From: an uncultured Lentisphaerota bacterium
Lineage (GTDB): Bacteria > Verrucomicrobiota > Kiritimatiellia > CAIQIC01
DNA length: 64,000 bases
Assembly (NCBI GenBank): GCA_903912445.1
Contig: CAIWHP010000199.1
Span: forward strand, 1-64,000
Direction: 5' to 3'
Position numbers and translations under genes: made by a program. Under the pieces are notes generated by a model. It saw only the letters and a list, made by a program, of their open reading frames with translations. It had not been told where the DNA came from and did no database searches. Below are positions 44,402-53,377 of the stretch, piece after piece (position 1 is the first letter of the stretch; each line of letters begins with the position of its first letter).

Positions 44402-45832
44402 ATGCACAGAATCCAAGCCCTCGCGATGGCCGCGCTGACCATGTGGAGTCTCGTCGCCGGAGGCGCCGCCGCCGACGGGGTGGGGCAGAGCGGCGCGTAC
44501 CAGATGAGCAAGGACTACACGCCGCCGACCGATCCGCTGGTATTGGCGAAGCTGGCGCAGTGGCAGGACCTGAAATTCGGGCTGCTCATGCACTGGGGCA
44601 CCTACAGCCAGTGGGGCATCGTGGAATCGTGGACGCTGTGCCCGGAGAAGCATCCGTGGAACCGCCGTACCGGCCCGTTTGCCGATGATGATCGCGCTTA
44701 CAAGAAATCCTATGAAAACCTGATCACCACCTTCAACCCGGTCAAGTTCGACCCGGCGAAGTGGGCCGCCGCGGCCAAGGAGGCCGGCATGCGCTACGTG
44801 GTGTTCACAACGAAACATCATGACAGGTTCTGCCTGTTCGACACGGCGCAGACCGACTACAAGATCACCGGCCCGGGCTGTCCCTTCCGCACGAACCCGC
44901 GGGCGAACGTCACCAGGGAAGTCTTCAGCGCGTTCCGTCAGCAGGGCTTTGCGACCGGCGCCTACTTCTCCAAGGCCGACTGGCACACCCCGTTCTATTG
45001 GAGCCCGGATTTCCCGCTGCGCGACCGGAACAACAACTATGACACGGCGCAGCATCCGGAGCTGTGGAGCAAGTTCAAGGACTTCACGTGGAAACAGATC
45101 GAGGAGCTCATGACCGGCTACGGGCCGGTGGATATTCTCTGGCTCGATGGCGGCCAGGTGCGCCCGCCCAAGCAGGACATCGACATGAACGGCATGGCCG
45201 CGATGGCGCGGAAGCATCAGCCCGGGCTGCTGGTGGTGGATCGCAGCGTGAAGGGACCGAACGAGAACTACCGCACACCGGAGAACGAGGTGCCGGGCAA
45301 GCTGCTGCCATACCCTTGGGAAACCTGCATGACAATGGCCGGCAAATGGAGTTACAAGCCAAACGACGACTACAAGAGCACCCGCGTGCTCATCGGACAT
45401 TTGTGCCGCATCGTGGCGCGCGGCGGCAACCTGCTCCTCAACATCGGCCCCGGCCCCGATGGCGAATTCGATCCGCTCGCCTACCAGCGCCTGAAAGAAA
45501 TCGGCGCGTGGATGCGGGTCAACGGCGAGGCCATCTACGAAACGCGGCCGGCCGCACCGCATGAGCGCGGTGACCTGGCCTTCACCGGCAAGCGCGATGG
45601 CACCGTGTATGCCATCCTGCTCGCGCATGACGATCAAAGTGGGTTGCCGGAAACGGTGTCTTTGCCTGCGGAACTGGTCGCGCAGGCCGGTCAGATCACG
45701 CTGCTCGGATACGGTGCGCTCAAGCCCGGCGGTACGCAGGATGGCCAGACGCTCATCCCCATACCGGCGGAAGCCCGCGCCGGGCCGCCCTGCGCCCACG
45801 CATGGGCCTTCAAGCTCACGCCGCGCCGTTAA
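44402..45832 (+). CDS. Secreted alpha-L-fucosidase (GH29)
   Basis: 476 residues with a signal peptide ('ALAMAALTMWSLVAGGAAA'). GH29 landmarks in order: 'LKFGLLMHWGTYSQWGIVES', 'GMRYVVFTTKHHDRFCLFDT' (His-His of the active site), 'ATGAYFSKADWHTPFYW', 'PVDILWLDGGQVRPPKQDID' with the nucleophile Asp near residue 248, and 'RGGNLLLNIGPGPDGEFDP'. A C-terminal beta-sandwich of about 90 residues completes the normal family shape. It removes alpha-linked L-fucose from glycans such as fucoidan-type or host oligosaccharides. The general acid/base cannot be assigned by eye. It lies just after the GH16 gene but is probably transcribed separately. Confidence 0.95.
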   Translation: MHRIQALAMAALTMWSLVAGGAAADGVGQSGAYQMSKDYTPPTDPLVLAKLAQWQDLKFGLLMHWGTYSQWGIVESWTLCPEKHPWNRRTGPFADDDRAYKKSYENLITTFNPVKFDPAKWAAAAKEAGMRYVVFTTKHHDRFCLFDTAQTDYKITGPGCPFRTNPRANVTREVFSAFRQQGFATGAYFSKADWHTPFYWSPDFPLRDRNNNYDTAQHPELWSKFKDFTWKQIEELMTGYGPVDILWLDGGQVRPPKQDIDMNGMAAMARKHQPGLLVVDRSVKGPNENYRTPENEVPGKLLPYPWETCMTMAGKWSYKPNDDYKSTRVLIGHLCRIVARGGNLLLNIGPGPDGEFDPLAYQRLKEIGAWMRVNGEAIYETRPAAPHERGDLAFTGKRDGTVYAILLAHDDQSGLPETVSLPAELVAQAGQITLLGYGALKPGGTQDGQTLIPIPAEARAGPPCAHAWAFKLTPRR

Positions 45833-45874
45833 GCAGGCGGCGGTTCGAGGGTGCCACGTCCCACAACGGGGGGA

Positions 45875-46225
45875 TCACTTGATATACACGGCCAGACGGC
45901 CGTTGGTTTCCAGGCTCATCCCCAACTCGGTAACGTTGACCTTGTTGCCCAGCGAGACATCCTTGGTCTCGCCTTTGTTGAGTTTTGTCGTGATGGGGAT
46001 GCCGCGCTTTTTGTCGCCATCGAAGACCACCAGCGTATTGATGGTGGCCACGCCTTCGACACACTCCAGGCGGCAGGCGGAAACCTGCCGGTTCACGGGG
46101 AGTTTGCCGCCCTTCGTCAACTCGCCGATCTTGTGCCAATAATCGCCAGCCCATGCGCTTGTGATGCCCATCAGCATGACCAGCCCCATCGCCAGCATCA
46201 TCACTAACCAGCTTTTTTTCATCAT
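45875..46225 (-). CDS. Small secreted protein of unknown family
   Basis: 116 residues from ATG 46225, with an AAGGAAAG ribosome site. Signal peptide 'LVMMLAMGLVMLMGITSAWA' cut before 'GDYWHKI'. The ~90-residue mature part is beta-rich with two cysteines ('SACRLECVEGVATINTLVVF') that could form a disulfide. I do not recognise the family. It ends 43 bp after the convergent fucosidase gene. The good signal, ribosome site and normal codon use make it a real gene. Confidence 0.72.
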   Translation of the reverse strand: MMKKSWLVMMLAMGLVMLMGITSAWAGDYWHKIGELTKGGKLPVNRQVSACRLECVEGVATINTLVVFDGDKKRGIPITTKLNKGETKDVSLGNKVNVTELGMSLETNGRLAVYIK

Positions 46226-46410
46226 TCGCTTTCCTTTCAGAAAACACACCCCGGCTGCCGGGGCGGGTTCAACGTCCTGCTGCCCGCCCTGAAAAACCGG
46301 GCGGTATTCTTGCGCATCCTGCTGGTGAGTCAAGCCCTCCTCGTGGCCGGTGTTCGTCCGCAATCATTTTTTGCCGTGCGCCGTCACATTGCGTATGATG
46401 CGTGCCGCAC

Positions 46411-47001
46411 ATGGACGACATCCACCAATTTATTGCGACCTACGGCTATCTCGCCGTGCTCATCGGGACTTTTTTTGAGGGCGAGACCCTGCTGCTCATC
46501 GCCGGCTTCATGACCTGGCAAGCCCATGGCGACGCCAGCCCTGCGCTCCAGATGCCGCTGGTTATCATCCTGGCCACGCTCGGGGCCACCGCAGGCGACC
46601 AGTTATATTTCTATCTTGGCCGCTATCGCCGTGAGTGGGTCTTCCGCCGGTTCCCCAAACTGCAGACGAAGGCCCTAAAAGTCTACGGCTGGGTCGAGCG
46701 CCATCCGCACCTCATCATCATCGGCAGCCGCTTCGTCTACGGCTTCCGCATCGTGACCCCCATCGTGCTCGGCACCAGCCGCGTCCCGGCCTGGCAATAC
46801 TCCATCCTCAATGTCCTCGGGGCGTGTCTCTGGGCCCTGCTGGTCACCAACGCCGGCTATTTCCTCGGCGGCATGATGGAGCGGCTGCTCGGCGATCTGC
46901 ACAAGATTCAGAAATACCTCGCCCTCGGCATCCTCCTCATCGGTATCGGCCTCTTGCTGTTCCACCGCTTCCGTGCGCGCCGCAACGCGACGCATGATTG
47001 A
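46411..47001 (+). CDS. DedA family membrane protein
   Basis: 196 residues, ATG 46411. DedA (SNARE-associated) pattern: 'YLAVLIGTFFEGETLLLIAG' near the N-terminus with the Phe-x-Glu membrane-embedded motif, 'LATLGATAGDQLYFYLGRYR', and the Arg-rich 'GSRFVYGFRIVTPIVLGTSR'. Four or five hydrophobic segments are visible, ending in a basic tail. Members act in undecaprenyl-phosphate or phospholipid recycling across the inner membrane and in membrane-potential homeostasis. It stands alone on its strand. Confidence 0.92.
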   Translation: MDDIHQFIATYGYLAVLIGTFFEGETLLLIAGFMTWQAHGDASPALQMPLVIILATLGATAGDQLYFYLGRYRREWVFRRFPKLQTKALKVYGWVERHPHLIIIGSRFVYGFRIVTPIVLGTSRVPAWQYSILNVLGACLWALLVTNAGYFLGGMMERLLGDLHKIQKYLALGILLIGIGLLLFHRFRARRNATHD

Positions 47002-47187
47002 CCGCGCGCACCGACAGGCCGGCGGCTGGGTCGGAGCCGAACCGTGGTTTTTCGACACGGGGCTTGACTTGGCCGCGCGGCGCGTAAAAATGCGCGCATG
47101 CTTTTTCTGTGTCTGCCTGCCGTCGCCAAGCGGCGCTTCCCCGTTGGGCGCGCCCGGGACCGGAGGTCTTCAATCCCTGGATATTTT

Positions 47188-49056
47188 ATGCCTACCCTTG
47201 CCCGCTTCCTCTTGCCCGGCCTGTGTCTGGCTGCGTTTTCCCTCGCCCGTGCCGCCGTCGTTCGCGTGGAGATTGCCGAGCGCTCCGCCGTGGACGCCAC
47301 CGGCTATGAACAGATCGCCGGGCGGCTACATTTCGAGATCGACCCCGCGCATCCGCGCAACCGTATCATCGCCGATGTCGACCTGGCGCCGACCAATGCG
47401 GCGGGGCGGGTGGCCTTTTCCTCCGACTTCCGCATTCTGAAACCCAAAGGGGTGGGGCAGGGCAACGGTGCAGCCTGGGTGGAGATTCCCAACCGGGGCG
47501 GCAAGAGCGGCCTGAGCCCGTTCATGATCAAGCACGGCTTCACGGTGATGCAAGTCGGCTGGGAGTTCGACGTGCCGGCCCAAGCCGGCAAGCTGCGTAT
47601 CGCGGTGCCGGCGGCGCGGGGAAAAGATGGGCACCCGGTGCGCGGCGTGGTGTGTGCCACCTTCACGACCGACAAGCCCCAGCAACAAGTCACGCTCAAT
47701 GACCTGACGGACTATCCACCCGTGGACCTGAACGGCCCGGACAGCCGGCTGATTATCCGCGACGCAACGCCTTACGCGGCCGGCAAGGAAGTGCCGCGCA
47801 AGCAGTGGCGGCTGGAAAGCGGGAAGTTAATTATGGAAGGCGGGACCCAACCCGGCAAAACCTACGAGCTTTCCTACCTGTCGGAAAATCCACCTGTGGC
47901 CGGGCTGGGTCTTGCGGCGATCCGCGACGCGGTGGCTTGGCTGAAGCAGGACCCGGGGTCGCTCGCTCCCGTGCGGCATGCATATGCGTTTGGCTCTTCG
48001 CAGTGCGGCCGGTTGCTGCGCGAATTCGTTTATCTCGGGTTCAACACGGACGACGGAGACCGCCTGGCGTTTGATGGCATCATCGCGCACATCGCCGGGG
48101 CGGGCCGGTTGGACTTCAACCGCCGCTGGTCAACGCCGCGCTCGCTGGCGGAGTTCAAGACCGCTTCCTACCCGTTCACCGACAGCGCGGTGGAGGATCC
48201 GGTTACCAGGCTCAAAGAAGGCCTTCAGGAGAACCCGCGCGTAACGCAGCGTCCGAAGCTGTTCTACATCAACACAGCGTCGGAGTATTGGGGTGCAGGT
48301 CGTGCGGGCGGCTTGTCGCATACCAGTCCCGACGGAAAACGTGATGTCGCTTTGCCGGACAATGTGCGCGCCTATTTCTTTGCCGGGACACAGCATGGGC
48401 CTGCGGCCTTCCCACCCAAGCCCCACGCGAATGACGCCCTGTTGCCGAACCCTGTCAACTCGGGGCAGGCCGTAATGGCCTTGCGCATGGCCCTGCATCG
48501 CTGGGTGGCCGAGGGCGCGCTCCCGCCGCCGAGCGTCTATCCGAAACTCAGCGATGGCACCTTGGTGCCCGTGGCGCAGCTGCGCTTCCCTGCGCTGCCG
48601 GGTGTGCCGTCGCCCCGCAGTATCAAGCCTGGTCCGCGTTTCCTGAATCCTCACTTGCCGCAAGGCGCGGGTGCTGGCACGGAGCTCCCCTTCCTGGTGC
48701 CCCAGGTCGATGCCGATGGCAACGATCTCGGCGGCATTCGCCTCCCCGACGTGAGCGTGCCGCTGGCCACGTGTACCGGATGGATGTTCCGGCCTGCCTC
48801 CACGGGCGGAACCGGCGAGCTCGTGTTCCTGCGCGGATGCTGGATCCCCTTTGCCAAGACATCAGGACAACGCGAGCAGGCTGGAGATCCCCGCCCGGCG
48901 CTGGCCGAGCGCTATCCGAACAAGGAAGCCTACCTGGCCCGCGTGAACGAAGCCCTGCAGCAGCTGGTGAAACAGGGCTTTCTGCTGGGCGAAGACCTCG
49001 ACGCATGCCGAAAAGTGGCTGGCAGTCGTTGGGATTGGGTCATGAGCAGAAAGTAG
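47188..49056 (+). CDS. Large secreted alpha/beta hydrolase domain protein
   Basis: 622 residues from ATG 47188, which starts the signal peptide 'FLLPGLCLAAFSLARAA'. It fits the 'alpha/beta hydrolase domain' family (PF20091): 'YEQIAGRLHFEIDPAHPRNR', 'GRVAFSSDFRILKPKG', 'AWVEIPNRGGKSGLS' and the nucleophile elbow-like 'AYAFGSSQCGRLLREFVYLG' with Ser near residue 270. 'YFFAGTQHGPAAFPPKP' near residue 395 probably supplies the His. The reaction is unknown; esterase activity is the family expectation. It is followed by 230 bp that carry a dyad pair and lead to the tRNA gene. Confidence 0.8.
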   Translation: MPTLARFLLPGLCLAAFSLARAAVVRVEIAERSAVDATGYEQIAGRLHFEIDPAHPRNRIIADVDLAPTNAAGRVAFSSDFRILKPKGVGQGNGAAWVEIPNRGGKSGLSPFMIKHGFTVMQVGWEFDVPAQAGKLRIAVPAARGKDGHPVRGVVCATFTTDKPQQQVTLNDLTDYPPVDLNGPDSRLIIRDATPYAAGKEVPRKQWRLESGKLIMEGGTQPGKTYELSYLSENPPVAGLGLAAIRDAVAWLKQDPGSLAPVRHAYAFGSSQCGRLLREFVYLGFNTDDGDRLAFDGIIAHIAGAGRLDFNRRWSTPRSLAEFKTASYPFTDSAVEDPVTRLKEGLQENPRVTQRPKLFYINTASEYWGAGRAGGLSHTSPDGKRDVALPDNVRAYFFAGTQHGPAAFPPKPHANDALLPNPVNSGQAVMALRMALHRWVAEGALPPPSVYPKLSDGTLVPVAQLRFPALPGVPSPRSIKPGPRFLNPHLPQGAGAGTELPFLVPQVDADGNDLGGIRLPDVSVPLATCTGWMFRPASTGGTGELVFLRGCWIPFAKTSGQREQAGDPRPALAERYPNKEAYLARVNEALQQLVKQGFLLGEDLDACRKVAGSRWDWVMSRK

Positions 49057-49234
49057 CCCCGGCCGGCTTTGGTGTAGTCCCCTTGTTTCTGACAACCACC
49101 GCATCCGCCTGCCTCAAACGCTTTGCCTTTTCGCTGGATCGATTTCAGTTCTCCCGCGTTGGCTTGAGCGGGTGAAACCTTTTGCTTGGCGGCGCCGGAA
49201 CGTCCGCGGTGGGCAGATGGAGCTTGCATTTCCG

Positions 49235-49277
49235 CCATGGTTTGGAAAAAGTCCGCTGCGTTTTTTCCAAGCCTTGG
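49235..49277. repeat. CCAA dyad pair directly ahead of tRNA-Thr
   Basis: CCATGGTTTGG (49235-49245) and CCAAGCCTTGG (49267-49277), centres 32 bp apart, with an A5 ... T6 linker holding CCGCTGCG. The right palindrome ends 8 bp before the first base of the tRNA, leaving no room for a promoter between them. Confidence 0.85.
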
Positions 49278-49285
49278 AAAACCAC

Positions 49286-49360
49286 GCCGGCGTAGCTCAG
49301 TGGTAGAGCAGCGGTTTTGTAAACCGCTGGTCGGGGGTTCAAATCCCTCCGCCGGCTCCA
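49286..49360 (+). tRNA. tRNA-Thr (anticodon TGT)
   Basis: 75 bases including an encoded CCA end. Acceptor stem GCCGGCG/CGCCGGC is perfect. D arm 'GCTCAGTGGTAGAGC', anticodon arm GCGGT-TTTGTAA-ACCGC with anticodon TGT, and T arm 'GGGGGTTCAAATCCCTC' are all standard. It reads ACA and wobble threonine codons. nuoA starts 62 bp downstream on the same strand, so tRNA and nuo operon may share a transcript. Confidence 0.97.
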
Positions 49361-49422
49361 GAGTTACCGCACTTGCATTTCACGCCGCGGATAGTATTTT
49401 CGGGCCGCTTTTCGGGGTATCC

Positions 49423-49806
49423 ATGTCTGACTATGCATTGATTTGTGTGTTTTCGCTGCTGGGCACTTTCTTTGCCGGCGGCGCGATCCTGCTTTCACGG
49501 CTGATCGCCCCGCGCTCGCCGGACACGCCGAGCAAGCTCGCGCCCTACGAGTGCAGCATGGAGAGCATCGGCTCGGCGCGCATCCAGTTCAAGGTGGGCT
49601 ACTACCTCTTCGCGCTGATCTTCATGGTGTTCGATGTCGAGGCGCTGTTCCTGTTCCCGTGCCTCGCGAATTTCCGCGACGCCGGCGTGGGCGCGGCCGG
49701 GGGCCTCTCCGCCTTGCCCGTGCTCGCCGCGGTCGGCGGCTTCGTCGCCATCCTCACCGTCGGCCTGGTCTATGCCTGGCGCAAGAAGGTGCTCGAATGG
49801 GAGTGA
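49423..49806 (+). CDS. nuoA: Complex I subunit NuoA
   Basis: 127 residues, ATG 49423. Three membrane helices, with the conserved '[20 protein letters not shown]' (Tyr-Glu-Cys loop) and '[20 protein letters not shown]' (Phe-Asp-x-Glu) motifs that mark NuoA. It helps form the quinone channel at the join of membrane and peripheral arms. It is the first gene of the nuo operon and overlaps the next gene by 10 bases. Confidence 0.96.
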   Translation: MSDYALICVFSLLGTFFAGGAILLSRLIAPRSPDTPSKLAPYECSMESIGSARIQFKVGYYLFALIFMVFDVEALFLFPCLANFRDAGVGAAGGLSALPVLAAVGGFVAILTVGLVYAWRKKVLEWE

Positions 49807-50999
49807 TCCTCGAAAAGCTCCCGCCGCTGCTCGACCCGCTGCCGGGCGGGTGGCGGATGGTCAACGCGATCGACGCGGTGGTGGACTGGACGCGCGCGAA
49901 CTCGCTCTGGCCGCTGGTCTACGGCACCTCGTGCTGCGCGATCGAGATGATGGCCACCGGCGCGGCGCATAACGACTGGTCGCGCTTCGGCGTCGAGGTG
50001 GCGCGCGCCTCGCCGCGGCAGGCGGACCTGATCATCATCGCGGGCACGCTGGTCGAGAAGCTCGCGCCGCGCCTCGCCACGCTGTACCAGCAGATGCCCG
50101 CCCCGCGCTACGTCATCGCGATGGGCTCGTGCGCCATCTCCGGCGGGACGTACTACTACGACAGCTACTCCGTCGTGAAGGGCGCCGACCGGATCGTGCC
50201 GGTGGATGTCTATATCCCCGGCTGCCCGCCGCGGCCGGAGGCGCTGCTGCACGGCATCCTGAAGCTGCAGGAGGTCATCCGGCGCGAGAGCATCCGCCAC
50301 CCGCGCGAGCCGCGCCCGCTGATCACGGTACCCTTCGAGGACGTGTTCAGCGCGACCCTGAAGACGTGGGCGGAAAAGGAAAAAGCGCGCGATGCCGCGG
50401 AGCGCGAGGCGCGTGCGCAGTTCAAGCAGGCCCACCCCGACTTCAAGGGCTACGCCCACAAGCGCGTCGTCAAGCCCGCGCAGCCCGCTCTCGCGCCCAC
50501 CCCGCGCACGTCGCCGGGCCTCGCGCAGCAAGCCATCGCCGAACGCGTCCGCGCGCTCTTCCCCGCCGCGCAACTGTTTGCCCGGCCGGACGCGATGGCG
50601 GCGGAGCCCGTGGAGTTCACCGTCACGCCGGCCGAATATTTGCCGTTCCTCCGCGCCCTGCACGCCGACGCGGAACTGGCCCTGGATTTTCTTGTCGAGC
50701 TGACCGCGATTGACTGGAAGGATCGCTTCGAAGTCGTCGTGCATCTGCTCTCGACGCGGCTCGGCCACAAGGTCTTCGTCCGGTGCGCGCTGCCGCGCGA
50801 TGCCGGCACGGAGATCGCCAGCATCAGCCACCTCTACCGCTCCGCCGACTGGCACGAGCGCGAAGTCTACGACCTCTTCGGCATCCGCTTTGCCGGGCAT
50901 CCCGATCTGCGCCGCCTGTTTTTGGAGGACGATTTCCCCGGCCATCCGCTGCGCAAAGATTTTTCGGACCCCACCCGTGTTGTGAGGCGGCCGTACTGA
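49797..50999 (+). CDS. nuoBC: Fused complex I subunits NuoB-NuoC
   Basis: 400 residues in one open frame. Residues ~1-165 are NuoB with all four cluster N2 ligands: tandem Cys in '[14 protein letters not shown]', Cys in '[15 protein letters not shown]', and Cys in '[14 protein letters not shown]'. A charged linker (~170-230, '[20 protein letters not shown]') leads to NuoC (~245-400) with '[19 protein letters not shown]' and the signature '[20 protein letters not shown]' then '[15 protein letters not shown]'. NuoB carries the last iron-sulfur centre before quinone; NuoC is its neighbour in the peripheral arm. No stop or restart signal lies between the two parts. NuoCD and NuoBCD fusions are known; NuoB-NuoC with a separate NuoD is less common. 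Confidence 0.95.
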   Translation: MGVILEKLPPLLDPLPGGWRMVNAIDAVVDWTRANSLWPLVYGTSCCAIEMMATGAAHNDWSRFGVEVARASPRQADLIIIAGTLVEKLAPRLATLYQQMPAPRYVIAMGSCAISGGTYYYDSYSVVKGADRIVPVDVYIPGCPPRPEALLHGILKLQEVIRRESIRHPREPRPLITVPFEDVFSATLKTWAEKEKARDAAEREARAQFKQAHPDFKGYAHKRVVKPAQPALAPTPRTSPGLAQQAIAERVRALFPAAQLFARPDAMAAEPVEFTVTPAEYLPFLRALHADAELALDFLVELTAIDWKDRFEVVVHLLSTRLGHKVFVRCALPRDAGTEIASISHLYRSADWHEREVYDLFGIRFAGHPDLRRLFLEDDFPGHPLRKDFSDPTRVVRRPY

Positions 51000-51039
51000 T
51001 GAACGGCGCGAGCTCCAGCGTGCCGGCCGGTGGGTTTTT

Positions 51040-51082
51040 CCAAGCCTTGGAAAAACCGGCGCTTTCGCTTTCCAACCCTTGG
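51040..51082. repeat. CCAA dyad pair inside the nuo operon
   Basis: CCAAGCCTTGG (51040-51050) and CCAACCCTTGG (51072-51082), centres 32 bp apart. They fill most of the 109-bp gap between nuoBC and nuoD, the only gap in an operon where every other gene pair overlaps. In RNA each palindrome would form a short stem; together with its A5 ... T-rich linker the unit could form a larger one. Confidence 0.87.
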
Positions 51083-51108
51083 AAAACTCCCCGCTGCCGG
51101 GGTGCGCG

Positions 51109-52266
51109 ATGAGCGCCCTCGAGTCCAGCATCGTGCTGCCGCCGGGGTTCGAGCCGGCGACGGACGGGCGCGAGGGCGAAGCCTACTACCTCAACATGGG
51201 CCCGCAGCATCCGAGCACGCACGGCGTACTGCGGTTGGTTGTCCGCCTCGATGGCGAGACCGTGCTCGGCGTTGTGCCGCACCCCGGCTACGTCCATCGT
51301 GGCATCGAGAAGATGGGCGAGAACATGTCGGTGCTGCAGTACCTGCACCACACCGACCGCCTGGACTACCTCAGCTCGCTGGGCAACAGCCTGAGCATCT
51401 GCCTGATCGTCGAGCGCGCGCTGGGCCTGGGCGTGCCGGAGCGCGCGGACTACATCCGCGTGATCCTGTGCGAGCTGCAGCGCATCGCCTCGCACATGCT
51501 CTGGTGGGGCGTGTTCGGCATGGACCTGGGCGCGATCACGACGTTCTTCTACGGCTTCCGCGACCATGAGCTGATCACGCAGCTCTTCGAGGAGGTCTGC
51601 GGCGCGCGGCTGACGCTGAACTATTTCCGGCCCGGCGGCGTGGCGCAGGATGTGCCGGCGGATTTCCTGGCCAAGGTGCAGGTCATCCTCGAGCAGACGC
51701 GCCGCTCGCTGGACGAGTACGACCGGCTGCTGACGAAGAACGTCATCATCCAGGAGCGCACCCACGGCATCGGCGTGCTGCCGGCGGCGACGGCGCGCAG
51801 CTACGGCTGCTCCGGCGCGGTGCTGCGCGCCTCCGGCGTGGACTACGACGTGCGCAAGCACGATTCCTACTCCATCTATGACCGCTTCGCGTTCGACGTG
51901 CCGCTCGGCCGCAACGGCGACTGCTTCGACCGCTACGAGGTGCGGATGCGCGAAATGGCCCAGTCGGTGCGCATCCTCGAGCAGGCCGTGGCGCAGTTCC
52001 CCGCGGCGGGCCCGTGGCGCTCGAAGGAGCTGCCGCAGTACAAGCTGCCGGCCGGCTCGTGGTTCCGGTGGGTCGAGGCCGCGCGCGGCGCGTTCGGCAC
52101 GTTCATCGTCTCCGACGGCAGCCTCAAGCCGGTGCGCATCAAGAACCGCTCGCCCGGCTTTTCCAATCTGTCCGTGCTCGACGAGATCGCGCGCGGCGCG
52201 AAGCTCGCCGACCTCGTCACCATCCTTTCCTCCCTCGACATCGTGGTGCCCGACATTGATCGCTAG
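51109..52266 (+). CDS. nuoD: Complex I subunit NuoD
   Basis: 385 residues, ATG 51109. 'YLNMGPQHPSTHGVLRLVV' carries the quinone-site His. 'GYVHRGIEKMGENMSVLQYL', 'ERTHGIGVLPAATARSYGCS', 'RKHDSYSIYDRFAFDVPLG' and 'SDGSLKPVRIKNRSPGFSNL' all match the family, whose fold comes from the [NiFe]-hydrogenase large subunit. The hydrogenase Cys ligands are absent, as expected for a true NuoD. With NuoB it forms the quinone-reducing site. Full length. Confidence 0.97.
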   Translation: MSALESSIVLPPGFEPATDGREGEAYYLNMGPQHPSTHGVLRLVVRLDGETVLGVVPHPGYVHRGIEKMGENMSVLQYLHHTDRLDYLSSLGNSLSICLIVERALGLGVPERADYIRVILCELQRIASHMLWWGVFGMDLGAITTFFYGFRDHELITQLFEEVCGARLTLNYFRPGGVAQDVPADFLAKVQVILEQTRRSLDEYDRLLTKNVIIQERTHGIGVLPAATARSYGCSGAVLRASGVDYDVRKHDSYSIYDRFAFDVPLGRNGDCFDRYEVRMREMAQSVRILEQAVAQFPAAGPWRSKELPQYKLPAGSWFRWVEAARGAFGTFIVSDGSLKPVRIKNRSPGFSNLSVLDEIARGAKLADLVTILSSLDIVVPDIDR

Positions 52267-53377
52267 CCTCCATAGCCTGACGGCGGCCGAGCTGGCCGCG
52301 CGCTACCCGGCGACCCACCCGGTCGGCGACTGGGTGCGCGCGCACCTCGCGCCCGCCGGCGCGTTCACGGTCAACGCGCTGATCGCGCTCGCGCTGACGA
52401 CGGTGTTCGTCAGCCTGACCGCGCTGTTTCTGGTCTGGATGGAGCGCAAGGTCTGCGCGCGTTTCCAGCTCCGGCTCGGCCCGAACCGCGTCGGCCCGTT
52501 CGGCCTCCTGCAGACGCTGGCCGACGGCCTCAAGCTGTTCCTCAAGGAATCGTTCATGCCGCGCGAGGCGGACTTCTTCGTCTACCACCTTGCGCCGCTG
52601 ATCCCGATCACCTCGTCGTTCATGGTCTTCTGCGTGCTGCCGTTCGACCACAACATCCAGATCGCCGACCCGCAGGGCGGGCTGGTCTACCTGGCCGCGT
52701 TCCTCGGCATGGGCGTGTTCGGCGTGCTGCTCGCCGGCTGGGCCTCGAACAACAAGTACTCGCTGCTCGGCGCGCTGCGCTCCGGCGCGCAGATGATCGC
52801 CTACGAGATCTCCTACGTGCTCTGCCTGCTGCTGATCGTGCTCGCCAGCGGCTCGGCCTCGACGCGCGACATCGTCCTCGCGCAGCAGGGGACCGTGCTC
52901 GACTGGTGGCTGTTCAAGCTGCCGGGCTGCGGCGCGCTGGGCTTCATCATCTTCATCATCTCCTCGACCGCCGAGCTGCACCGCGCGCCGTTCGACATCG
53001 CCGAGGCCGAGAGCGAGCTGACCGGCGGCTTCCACACCGAGTATTCCGGCATGGGCTTCTCGATGTTCTTCCTCTCGGAATACGCCAACCTGTTCGTCGC
53101 CTCCGGCCTCGGCGCGACGCTGTTCCTCGGCGGCTTCCTCGCGCCGCAGTTCGGCTTCGGCCCGCTCGACCGCGCGCTGGAGCTCGTGCCGGGCTGCGTC
53201 TGGTTCATGCTGAAGGTCTACGGCCTGGTCTACCTCTACATGTGGCTGCGCTGGACGTTCCCGCGGCTGCGCGTGGACCAGCTGATGTCGCTGGAATGGA
53301 AGTTCCTCCTGCCGGTCGCGCTGGGCAACCTCGCCGTCGCGGCGGTGCTGGTGGCGCTGGGGTGGCTCCTGCCATGA
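52256..53377 (+). CDS. nuoH: Complex I subunit NuoH
   Basis: 373 residues. No ATG exists before the conserved core ('VWMERKVCARFQLRLGPNRV'), so the start is probably TTG 52256, which overlaps nuoD by 11 bases and relies on translational coupling. 'LLQTLADGLKLFLKESFMP', 'NNKYSLLGALRSGAQMIAYE' and 'SSTAELHRAPFDIAEAESEL' are the diagnostic quinone-chamber loops. About eight membrane helices. NuoH connects the quinone site to the proton channels. The stop shares four bases with nuoI. Confidence 0.95.
   Translation: MIASLHSLTAAELAARYPATHPVGDWVRAHLAPAGAFTVNALIALALTTVFVSLTALFLVWMERKVCARFQLRLGPNRVGPFGLLQTLADGLKLFLKESFMPREADFFVYHLAPLIPITSSFMVFCVLPFDHNIQIADPQGGLVYLAAFLGMGVFGVLLAGWASNNKYSLLGALRSGAQMIAYEISYVLCLLLIVLASGSASTRDIVLAQQGTVLDWWLFKLPGCGALGFIIFIISSTAELHRAPFDIAEAESELTGGFHTEYSGMGFSMFFLSEYANLFVASGLGATLFLGGFLAPQFGFGPLDRALELVPGCVWFMLKVYGLVYLYMWLRWTFPRLRVDQLMSLEWKFLLPVALGNLAVAAVLVALGWLLP

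Noticed and set aside
49186-49422. Long N-terminal extension of NuoA starting before the tRNA
   Set aside because: The open frame runs straight through the tRNA gene; NuoA's family length and start fit ATG 49423.
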